Positions 27,642-36,511 of a stretch of DNA of 64,000 nucleotides are shown here, in pieces. Both the position numbers and the translations under genes were made by a program. The stretch comes from Ascidia mentula (Eukaryota; Chordata; Ascidiacea; Phlebobranchia; Ascidiidae), in contig OX387204.1 in the NCBI GenBank assembly GCA_947561715.1, positions 9,491,001-9,555,000 on the forward strand. Direction: 5' to 3'. Position 1 is the stretch's first letter; every line of letters begins with the position of its first letter. The notes beneath the pieces were generated by a model. The model made no database searches and was not told where the DNA came from. It saw only the letters and a list, made by a program, of their open reading frames with translations.

Positions 27642-27694
27642 AGCTGCAGACAGGTGGCCACTGTTTCGACCTAAAAGGTCTCATCAGTGAAGCT
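27642..27694 (-). ncRNA. Hammerhead ribozyme, type I
   Basis: Self-cleaving RNA motif read on the minus strand. Stem I 5' strand AGCUUCA (27694-27688), core CUGAUGA (27687-27681), stem II GACCU-UUU-AGGUC (27680-27668), core GAAA (27667-27664), short stem III CAG-UGGCCAC-CUG (27663-27651), then U-C giving the cleavage triplet GUC, cut after 27649, and stem I 3' strand UGCAGCU (27648-27642). Stem I has six of seven pairs. Every invariant core position is present, including the G10.1-C11.1 and A15.1-U16.1 pairs. The very short stem III is typical of metazoan type I hammerheads found in small retroelements and satellites. The host element is not identified. Confidence 0.88.
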
Positions 27695-27889
27695 GGTGTG
27701 ACTATAAGACGACTTTGCTGACCAAACGGCCAAGCAAAGACTTCCACTTTGTGGTGACTATACAATCACCGTCATCCGTTGGGCACCAAACTAGGTGCAA
27801 CCTTACGGAAAAAAACAAGGTGGAAACACCATGACCAAGCAAAGCTCAACCAATAGTGCCGTCAGGTCCCGTGTCACGATAATCATACG

Positions 27890-27948
27890 ATAAGCAATGT
27901 GGAGCCAATAAATGAAACAATTCATATTATTGGCTCCACATTGCTTAT
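27890..27948. repeat. Near-perfect hairpin
   Basis: A 22-bp perfect inverted repeat (27890-27911 pairs with 27927-27948, arm ATAAGCAATGTGGAGCCAATAA shortened here to its first part ATAAGCAATGTGG) with an inner ATGAA/TTCAT pair in the loop, so about 27 bp can pair around a 4-nt loop. It lies about 200 bp from the hammerhead and may mark one end of the same element or the centre of a foldback insertion. Confidence 0.7.
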
Positions 27949-27956
27949 CATACGAA

Positions 27957-29234
27957 AATAAGCATGTTTGTTGGAAATAACCACATATCTTTTTTGCTTA
28001 GAAACCCCCCTAAAAACAAGCACAAATCTTGGAAATAAGCACGTATGACTGGGTATAGGCATCATAGTAACTGGCGCGTGATTATTTTTAAATGGCATGT
28101 GGCAGCTAAAAACACTTTTCAATATTTTATGACCACTTTGGTTCGGTAAAATGAACGCAAGGCTTCTCGAAGAGCTGTTCTGTCGTTTTAAATATTTCAT
28201 GGCAATTCTCGTCGTATATTTAATATATTAGGTAAGTAACGTGAAATGCTAAAAAAAAAGATGTAGGCTCTTCTCATAGTATTGGTAAACACAACTTAAT
28301 ATCCATGATAGCGACGAACAACCACAATCACTTCGTTCGTTCTCATTACATGTCACATGTTTCTTGCGTAATTTCCTTGAACTATTCTCCCAAACAAAGG
28401 AGTCAAAGCTCCACAACGACTGTGGGAATCGGTGTTTACGGATGTTCTCTATGAAGTTAAGAAACTTTCTGCACGCCTAATACCGATATAGTGATTACAT
28501 TGACAAACATCCTACTTTGTTTTTTAAACACATCCATAACTTGCTGTATTACAGTTCGTTTTCATTGAGTCCTATTAGGCGTCACTATTAAACAACACTA
28601 GGGAACTGCTGATGTAGTGCGGTTTACTGTGTGTTTAGCACCATGTCATGCATGTACGGAATTTCCTGTGGCAGCCAACGACCAATAGAAGGAGTGTGCT
28701 AGAAGTCGCATATGTAATTCAGAGCATTTCCTATTGCTTAGTGTATACTTTGCCAACTTGGCTGGTTCGGTGTTAAGACTACAAAATTTGCTTTAAACTA
28801 TTGGCGTCTTTCCCTTCTTTGCCACAAAGTATTATCCACAATATCATCTGCATAGCCAGCACTTTCGATGGATTGTATCCGCCCACAAAAGTATATTGTT
28901 CGCAATTCGGGATGAAAATAGAAAACCACGTCAACTTTTGTTCATTTGATTTTTCGTCGTGATTATTCGGTGCTATATGCAACAAGCTGTAGCAGCTTTC
29001 CTGATATTCGCATGATCGCAAATAGAGACATCGTTCTGAATGAATACTCGAATCAATCCTTATGTATATGTACATTATATGTTTGTTATCTATCAAAAAT
29101 CTGCATTACCAATGCTGTTAAACTATGCCCACACAGCTTAGCTCGAATTGGAATGCCCGAAACTAGGTGGCATAGCGTAACTTCACAAAAAAATAAAATT
29201 GAGCGTATTCTGTAGTGTAAAATTTCTGGATAAA
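27957..29234. other. No supported gene
   Basis: AT-rich DNA. Open frames at 27922-28200 and 28779-29096 (both minus) are unrecognisable. The latter could be a downstream exon of the small membrane-protein candidate at 29235-29612, but no splice support was worked out. Confidence 0.35.
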
Positions 29235-29612
29235 TTAAAACGTTTTTTTCCAACTTGCGTCAGCGTTATCAACATTAGATGATGGTAAGGTCGTGCGATC
29301 CGATTGTCTCGCTGATTTTGCCAGGTTGTCTCGCAAATGAAAGGTGCAGGATAAGAGTAATACAAATGCAACTATAAACGTAACCACAAAAGGGTAAAAA
29401 CACAGTGGTAGAGCTATATTAAAGGATGGTTCAACTTTATTGTTTAATCGCGACATTGTGAATACGTCACGCTTGAGCACATCTGATGTCCGTTCGCCTT
29501 CATGAAAATTTCTCTCACCAAAATAAATGTCATACTGCTTTCCAACATAGACTTTTCTGTTTCGGACATTTATAATTTGGTTAAAACTCAGGACGCTGCA
29601 CGCTTTCTCCAT
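29235..29612 (-). CDS. Hypothetical 125-residue single-pass membrane protein
   Basis: I do not recognise this protein. The frame runs from ATG (29612) to a stop at 29235. About 65 mostly polar residues are followed by one strong hydrophobic segment at about residues 70-90 (LCFYPFVVTFIVAFVLLLSC) and a short polar, lysine-ended tail (SWKKTF). A CAG acceptor-like site sits 7 nt upstream of the ATG (29620-29622), the same arrangement seen at the clear genes in the window, which is the main reason to list it. It could also be a chance frame or one exon of a longer gene. Confidence 0.3.
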   Translation of the reverse strand: MEKACSVLSFNQIINVRNRKVYVGKQYDIYFGERNFHEGERTSDVLKRDVFTMSRLNNKVEPSFNIALPLCFYPFVVTFIVAFVLLLSCTFHLRDNLAKSARQSDRTTLPSSNVDNADASWKKTF

Positions 29613-29619
29613 TAATAAC

Positions 29620-30593
29620 CTGAACGAACGTTAGCACAACTAAGCAACAATTTGCGAATACTGTTTTTCTGTTGACCTACAAATTACATAGCCGCCTACA
29701 TAAATATTTCATTGCATCTTGCTCAGATCCATTCTTTGTAGACCAACTTGGTTACTTTCGTCATCAGCACACGTCTCGCCACAAATTACTTTTGTATCTA
29801 GCAAACACATTTGACAGGTATTAACGTTTACATATGAGAGTTTAGTCTACCTTGCAACAATTGTATTCAACCTCTTTCGTACCGCGATCCTGTTAATAAT
29901 TTACGAAAGGTTAAATTCCTATTATAGTATTTCAAAAGGTCATACAATTTTATTAGTGGTCGTTAAATACTTCCTCTACAGACAACGGTTTAATTTTTCG
30001 CTGTAGCGACATAGATTTTAGTGTCGTTATTCGAAATTTGCTGCTGATTGTTCAAAATTTGTAAGCATCAATCCAACGACATGGATTTGACCCTGTACAA
30101 TTAATAAATATAAACGGCACGTCAAGGCTCCGTGTGAAGAACATTTGTCCTGTTCAATATGTTCGTTCAAATCATCAGAAAGCAGTAGACGTGTTGGTAT
30201 TACCATGCTGTTGCGGTATAGGTTTATAGCCTAATGTGTATATCAGGGTTCATCATTGGCGGCCTATGGCTCCCCCTTGTGATGCACGAGGCGTTTTTCG
30301 GTTAGCCCCACAAACAAAGTCTGCATTGATTGCTCTTAAAGATTCATTACAAAGGGATTTAATTGGCTGGTTTTTGCTTGCTTTTTTTTGTGAAAAAAAC
30401 AGGGGGCCTTCAACGTTGCCGTCGTAAGTGTTAATGTAAAAGCCGAACTGCAATGTGCATTGCCATCCACTAAACCACGCATTAATTTTTTTTAATTGAT
30501 ATCCCCTAAATCACGCAAAACCAAGTTTTATATCGAAAAAAACAGCACCTATCCCTTTCATTGATGAGGGAGTGGGGGCGCAAGATTTTTTTG
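29620..30593. other. No supported gene
   Basis: AT-rich sequence without recognisable coding segments. The frames at 30236-30453 overlap on opposite strands and have no recognisable domains. Confidence 0.35.
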
Positions 30594-30594
30594 A

Positions 30595-30822
30595 GGTGAT
30601 GTCTCTTCCCGACAGAGTAGTGTAGGGACCGGGGATAAATAACGGCCAATTGCGATGGCCAAAAAGAAAGATAAATTATTTCAGAGGGGAGCGACCAAGA
30701 CAATTTAAGGATCGGACTTTTTGATGTCTGGGCCCGTGGCCTTGCAGAATGTTTCTTCTTGGTCATCGCAATTGGCCGTTATCCCCGGTCCCTACACAAC
30801 TCCATGTCGGGAAGAGACACCA
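30595..30822. mobile_element. Foldback-type MITE with about 65-bp inverted arms
   Basis: Left arm 30595-30664 (GGTGATGTCTCTTCCCGACA ...) and right arm 30759-30822 are inverted copies over about 60 bp, sharing GTAGGGACCGGGGATAA and GGCCAATTGCGATG, with a few small gaps. The roughly 95-bp centre has no coding feature. No clear target duplication was found. Confidence 0.7.
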
Positions 30823-31224
30823 CCTCCACAAAATGGGAAGAATAAATGTGTAAAATAGCAATACTGTGTTCACCTCGGCATCACCAAAAGACATGCAGGA
30901 AAATTATATTTTTTCTGGTGCAGATCGATGGCATCCTTCGATGGCACACTTGCAACCAGAGGGATGTTAGTTGACAAAAAAAAAATCGCCAGTTAACAAA
31001 ACTTTGAACGCGGGTTACTCGGCCGCCCTACGAGGTAGCAGCTTGATTTTTTTACACGTAAAAGTTCATAGGCTGACCTTTCTAACGATATCAAAATTAA
31101 AAAAAAACATATTCATAATCGGTTATAATCGGTTATGAATATCATATGCGTATTATGGCGTAACTCTAAGCAATGACGTTTGCCGTTGAAATCCTTTAAA
31201 AGAAATATTCTTTTGCCTTCATTC

Positions 31225-31870
31225 TATCAAATAACACTAAATTTGGTCTTCTAAAAAAACAAGAACCTTGTCAAATTTGCAAAACAAAAACTATACCCCC
31301 CCTTATTTTCCCATATTTCGAACACATTTCGGCCATAAAACCTTGCACAAACGTATGCCGATAAAATCCTTTTGAACCAACAACCCTACACACTCCTGCT
31401 ATCGAATAAAACCAAATTTGGCCTTCTAAGAAAACAAGAACCTTCTTTAATTGGGCAAATGCCAACCATACCCCCCTTGCGCCCTTGAACGCTATAGAGC
31501 AGCACGAGAATCGTACACCTTTCGGCCAAACAACCTTGTACAAACGTATGCCGATAAAATCGTTTTGAACCAACAACCTACACACTCCTGCTATCGAATG
31601 AAACCAAATTTGGCCTTCTAACAAAACAAGACCTTCTTTAATTGGACAAATACCAACCATACCCCCTTGCGCCCTTGAACGCTATAGAGCAGCACGCGAA
31701 TCGTACACCTTTCGGCCATAAAACCTTGCACAAACGTATGCCGATAAAATCGTTTTGAACCAACAACCCTACACACTCCTGCTATCGAATGAAACCAAAT
31801 TTGGCCTTCTAACAAAACAAGACCTTCTTTAATTGGAAAAATACCAACCATACCCCCTTGCGCCCTTGAA
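31225..31870. repeat. Subterminal tandem repeats, left arm of the MULE
   Basis: The marker AAATTTGG recurs at 31239, 31414, 31606 and 31797, giving periods of 175, 192 and 191 bp. Units are highly similar but not identical. Inverted copies at 32970-33360 form the right arm. Open frames here (for example 31271-31660 minus) follow the repeat and are not taken as genes. Confidence 0.85.
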
Positions 31871-32274
31871 AACTCTAATATTAATCACACAACCGATTTA
31901 TTACACATTATATTTATTACACAAAATAGTATTATTGCAGTTTGGTTTTACATTTTTTAGTTGTTTACCGCGAAGGAATGTTACTTATCAATTGTTTTCA
32001 CAACATTATTTTTACGCTGGACCCTATCAGGCGGGGAGTATGTGATAAGGCGGCGAGCCGAGTGATCGGAATCAGCGAGGCTCAAGGCTGCGCGGCGGGT
32101 AGAGAGATCGGGGGCTACGAGGCTCAAGATCGGGCGGCGTGTTTTCTGATCGGCACAAATTGGGTAATTATAGATTCTTCAATATAAGCAAACACAAACA
32201 GAAAGTCATTCATTCTCATTGAGAAACCATTTACAAACGGCGAAGCTACGACATATACTGTTACGAAATAAGCT

Positions 32275-32793
32275 ATGGAGAAGTCAACTATTCGAAACTG
32301 GTTGAATGTTTGTACCCAGCCAAAGGTAAGAACGCTTTTTCAAACACTGTCTATTGTTAACATATATAAATTTAATTTTGTTTCCTTTTTTTGCAGTCTA
32401 CAAGAGTGGAGAAGTATGGCCTTGGGATATCTGGGAAGCAGACAATGTGGCGGGTTCCCGTCAAAAGCAGTCGGAAACGGTTGGGTGTACGCCATTGCGT
32501 TTGCGGTCGCTTTATGTTATAATCACCATCCAGAACATCTAAATTTTAACGAGCCATCGCTGCGAACTGATATAGAAAAAATGTTGCGCAATAAAGAATT
32601 TGAGCCTCTTTTTAAGATGAAGAAGCTTATCGTAAACAGAAGAAAGAACAGCGAGACGGTTGCGATTCATTGTAATTGTAGACTTGCAGAAAATATGCAA
32701 CAATATTTTATAGAGTGTAGTAAGTGTTTAGAGCGCCCCATACCGGATGAAGCTAAAATCGAGGACGTGCCTTGGTTTTGCGGAAATTGTTAA
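32275..32793 (+). pseudogene. Ulp1-like protease C-terminal fragment plus zinc finger, transposon cargo
   Basis: A 172-residue open frame in the centre of the MULE. The part YAIAFAVALCYNHHPEHLNF resembles the end of Ulp1/SENP-type cysteine proteases that many eukaryotic DNA transposons carry, where DCGLFAIAFA holds the catalytic Cys. Here that spot reads NGWVYAIAFA, so the catalytic Cys is missing. It is followed by CNC, CSKC and CGNC pairs (residues about 130-172) resembling the PHD-like finger usually fused to these proteases, with the His/Cys loop shortened. A possible intron (GTAAGA near 32324 to TTTTGCAG near 32397) and a neighbouring frame containing WRVPVK suggest decay or splicing. 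A protease function looks unlikely. Confidence 0.5.
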
Positions 32794-33588
32794 TGTATAC
32801 GGCGCGATATTGTAGTGTAGGCATGTCATTGTAACAAATGTGTAACATATATTTTAAGTATTTTGCAGGTTGTTTGTGGCTTATTTGGCTTAAACACCAA
32901 GTCATCTGTGTACCTCCTCGTGGTGCGACTGGAAGCAGTTTCGGCTGACCAAACACAGAGGCGAATTTGACAAAAATACTATTTGTCCAATTAAAGAAGG
33001 TCTTGTTTTGTTAGAAGGCCAAATTTGATTTTATTCGATAGCAGGAGTGTGTAGGGTTGTTGTTTCAAAATGATTTCATCGGCATACGTTTGTGCAAGGT
33101 TTTATGGCCGAAAGGTGTACGATTCGCGTGCTGCTCTATAGCGTTCAAGGGCGCAAGGGGGTATGGTTGGTATTTGTCCAATTAAAGAAGGTCTTGTTTT
33201 GTTAGAAGGCCAAATTTGGTTTTATTCAATAGCAGGAGTGTGTAGGGTTGTTGGTTCAAAAGGATTTTATCGGCATACGTTTGTGCAAGGTTTTATGGCC
33301 GAAATGTGTTCGAAATATGGGAAAATAAGGGGGGTATAGTTTTGCAAATTTGACAAGGTTCTTGTTTTTTAGAAGACCTGCTACCTCGTAGGGCGGCCGA
33401 GTAACCCGCGTTCAAAGTTTTGTTAACTGGCAATTTTTTTGGTCAACTAACATCCCTCTGGTACACTAGCACTCTAGCGCAACATAAAAACAAAACAAAA
33501 TGCAAGTGTGTCAAAGAATACCAAGTTTTACTCTGCTTGTAATACTCTTTGATCTATTTATTGTATCAGTAATTTTTAGTAAAATTTC

Positions 33589-33642
33589 TCTCATTATACA
33601 ATTCGGTCTCATTATACAATTCGGTCTCATTATACAATTTGG
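33589..33642. repeat. Three 18-bp tandem repeats
   Basis: TCTCATTATACAATTCGG occurs three times in a row, the third with one change (TTTGG). Confidence 0.85.
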
Positions 33643-33913
33643 AAACTACAGGCTAATTTGATTACAAATGCACATACAGGCTGAGGTTCCAAGGGTTTTA
33701 GCCCTGGACTCACAAACCAACCGTGCAAGCATGGCAGAAAGTGGTTTGTTTTCTTTTCGTTGATCGGTTTTTGCTTTGCTGTTCAGGGTTGCCAGTAATT
33801 TCTTGTACTGACTGAGTCATATCCTGTACTGTCATTGGTTACAAGTAATTTATGCTCTATATGATGTTTTGTGTAAAGTAGTGATCTGATACTATGGAAT
33901 AAACGGAACTATG

Positions 33914-34654
33914 CATGGTACCGACTTTGCGTTAAAAATGCGTCTGGCGTCACAATGCTGCAGCAGGTAAAGATTGGCTGAAAATGAAGGAAAATACTAA
34001 TACACATATGCGCGTTTACTGTCTCGTTACTGGGGAAAATAGCAGCATATGAAATAAAAGACTCTAAATTATATTATAAACGTGTTGTCTTAATTCTCTA
34101 GGTGTAGTGGTATACACGACGACATTGCAGGTGGTAGGCTACGCGATTGAAAAAAAAACTTAAGTGATCCCAAAATGTTTGTTACTTCATCCCCTAGGTT
34201 ACTTTGCAACACTCAACTAGGTGGTACGCGTCGAAATTGTTTACCTCCAAGTGGTACCAAGCACAAATAGGTTGGGAATCACTGCTCTAGGTCACTTTAG
34301 AAAGTTCTGCAAAAAATTACAAATTTTTTATAACTTAGTGGTACCTGGTACACACCAACAAAAAAACAAAACAGGTAAGCCTTAGTGTCTGTCTGCTGTC
34401 AGTTCCTTTTCGATTAAGACTTATTTGTCGCAGTAAAAACACACACAACAGCCAAGTTGCTGCCAGGTGGGCTAGTTGTTGTTATTTCAAGATGTTTTTC
34501 TTTTCGAATTTTTTCCATAAATAAAGTTAGGGCTGCGTTACACGCACTTTAGCAATAACTTTTATCCAAACTAATGCATTTTCAGCCAATCTTTACCTAC
34601 AGGCTGCTGCATCATTGTGACATCAGACCCATTTTTGAAGCAGTCGGAACCATG
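33914..34654. mobile_element. Element with long inverted arms, interrupted by a hAT MITE
   Basis: 33914-33986 and 34577-34654 are inverted, diverged copies sharing GTCACAATG, GCAGCAG and GGTAAAGATTGGCTGAAAATG-type segments. They enclose about 590 bp that includes the hAT-type insertion at 34104-34284. The family could not be named and outer boundaries are approximate. Confidence 0.55.
34096..34292 (-). mobile_element. hAT-type MITE with exact 8-bp target duplication
   Basis: The element is 34104-34284 (181 bp). It is bounded by CTCTAGGT on both sides (34096-34103 and 34285-34292). The right end reads GGTTGGGAATCACTG, the reverse of the common hAT start CAGTGATTCCCAACC. The left end is degenerate (GTAGTGGTA). 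Confidence 0.75.
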
Positions 34655-35377
34655 AATACTGATGACCTTTTTTTCTTTGTACATTAATTAATATTAATTT
34701 TCCTAGTCAGGCTCATTTAAATATAGTTTTCTAAAAAAGTTTTGTAGTGTAACAAATCGTGTCCAATAACTTTCCAATTTCCAGTATTAATTCAAGACCA
34801 CCCTAGTTACTAACTTAAATATGTGGACTTATATATATAATTTGTGTTATTTCACATTTATTAACAATTAGCGCATGTTCAAACAATGGGTAATATAAAC
34901 ATTTCAGATTGGAAAGTTTGTAATTTAAGCAGAACATTGTTTGGTGAATTTGCGCTTAAAATGGTACATGGACCAGTCAATGTTTTTATATGTGTGTAAT
35001 GTCTTTCCGTTGGTGGGCACAGCAGATGCAATCATTCTCAGCCATTCAGCAATAGCACTGATGATAAAAATAATACGGCCTAGATTGGAAACAATATCAG
35101 GCGAAGAGGATATATATGAAAATTTAGTTTAGGCAAGAAATTTATTGTGGTATAGCATTAAAAATGTTCTGATAATTCACATGTTGTCTGCAAAATCAAC
35201 AGTCTCTTAAAAAATCCTTCACACAAATTAAAAATTTGCCAGTTTGGAATATATTTGGCATCTTAGCTTTGGTTATTTTATTCAAAGCAGTCTGCTTCAG
35301 AGTTCTTTGCATCTAAGTGTATGTAATGCATTAGTTTATTGTTTCTGCACAGATTGCAAAAGTCATGGCCCGCTAAT
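34655..35377. other. No supported gene
   Basis: AT-rich spacer. The frame at 34941-35132 (+) encodes 63 residues with a hydrophobic middle but is unrecognised. Confidence 0.3.
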
Positions 35378-36253
35378 ACTACAGACAGGGCATCGATTTT
35401 TTATTGCGTGTCGAACATCTTGAGAAAAATTGTCGTGCATGTCGAATACTGGAAATGTTGTATCTGGTAACTAGCGCATGAGAACAGCCAGGCTTACTTC
35501 GATTACAGGATTTTTGTACTTACATCACGTTGAAATAACGACAAAACAATTAAAACCTTGCATGCTGCAGGCTGCTATGTCTCTTTTAAGGTCCGATTGA
35601 ACAAAAAATGGCATTAGTTTCGTGGCAATGCAATATGTTTGGTAACAATACCACATATTCGGTAATAATGCTCCATGTTTGGAAACAATGGTTAGTTTTA
35701 GGTATAACGCGCTTATTCGCTGAACGTTAAAGCAAGTGCTGACAGGTTTTTGCATGGATTTTGTCCAAAAATTTATTCCCGATGATGTCATTAAGTTTTC
35801 AACACTACGTAACCGTTCAGTTAAATGCTGTTGTTTAACAGTGACACGAAATGGGCTACAAATTTCTTGCCAAATAATTGTTTGCGGTTTGAAATTAAAC
35901 GACTTTTATTGGCACCAACCTCTTCGAACCACTTTTGCCACCAGCATCTACGGCAAAAAATTGACAAACTACATGTTAATAGGAAAATCGTTGGCGTCCA
36001 ATCTTCGAAAAAAGAAAACTAGTAAGATCGATGTGAATGTTGCAAGATTGGCATGGCCGATATGTTAAGCTCAATTAGGTTATCATGGTAATTCAATTTA
36101 TGGACATTTGTAGATAACAATAGCGTTTGTCTGTTCGTGGTACTGTATACCGGTAACTTAAAATTTATTCTCGCCACCCGTGTCGAACAGTGGGGTCGCA
36201 TGTCCAACACTTAGAATGGCGAAAAAGGCATAAATCGACACCCTGACTACAGG
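35378..36253 (+). mobile_element. hAT-type non-autonomous element, 860 bp
   Basis: The element is 35386-36245. It starts CAGGGCATCGATTTT and ends AAATCGACACCCTG, so the inverted ends match over about 14 bp. Flanks ACTACAGA (35378-35385) and ACTACAGG (36246-36253) form an 8-bp target duplication with one mismatch. It contains a 110-residue open frame (35736-36068) with no transposase signature. Confidence 0.78.
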
Positions 36254-36511
36254 TAGTGATTAAAACCTTATGTAGAATAACTGAAGAAAAGGCTAGGAGT
36301 CATAATGCACAGGGTTTTAACCAATCCTTAGATTTCCATACCATTGGTTTCAGAAAGTTCCTTGCGTTCACCTGGGACCCAGCACACCTGTAGTGTTAGA
36401 AGGTTGCTGAAAGAAGTCTTTTGGAAAGCCCCAAAAATAATCTGAATTTACATAACAGATGTAAAGTAGACAACTGTACAATTCTGCTGTAACTGTCTTT
36501 TAGAGGAAGTG

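Larger units (their letters stand above)
30946..33471. mobile_element. Mutator-like (MULE) DNA transposon, non-autonomous, with 9-bp target duplication
   Basis: The element is 30955-33462 (2,508 bp). Both ends start ACCAGAGGGATGTTAGTTGA and the inverted ends match for about 90 bp. Flanks ACACTTGCA (30946-30954) and ACACTAGCA (33463-33471) form a 9-bp duplication with one mismatch, the length typical of Mutator-like elements. Inside each end lie tandem repeats of about 190 bp in opposite orientation: about 3.5 on the left (31225-31870) and about two on the right (32970-33360). The centre holds a candidate gene (32275-32793). No transposase was recognised. A second copy of the left end occurs at 42035. 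Confidence 0.8.

Noticed and set aside
30172-30200. Second hammerhead core (TCATCAG on the plus strand)
   Set aside because: No stem II and no GAAA at the right distance; the 7-mer alone is not informative.
31271-31851. Long minus-strand frames with repeated VGI/PIKEGLVLLEGQIW peptides
   Set aside because: They follow the 190-bp tandem repeat of the MULE arm and occur because the repeat length keeps the frame in part; there is no protein-family signal.
35040-35090. CTGATGA at about 35056 as a plus-strand hammerhead
   Set aside because: The following sequence is A-rich and cannot form stem II, and GAAA is missing.
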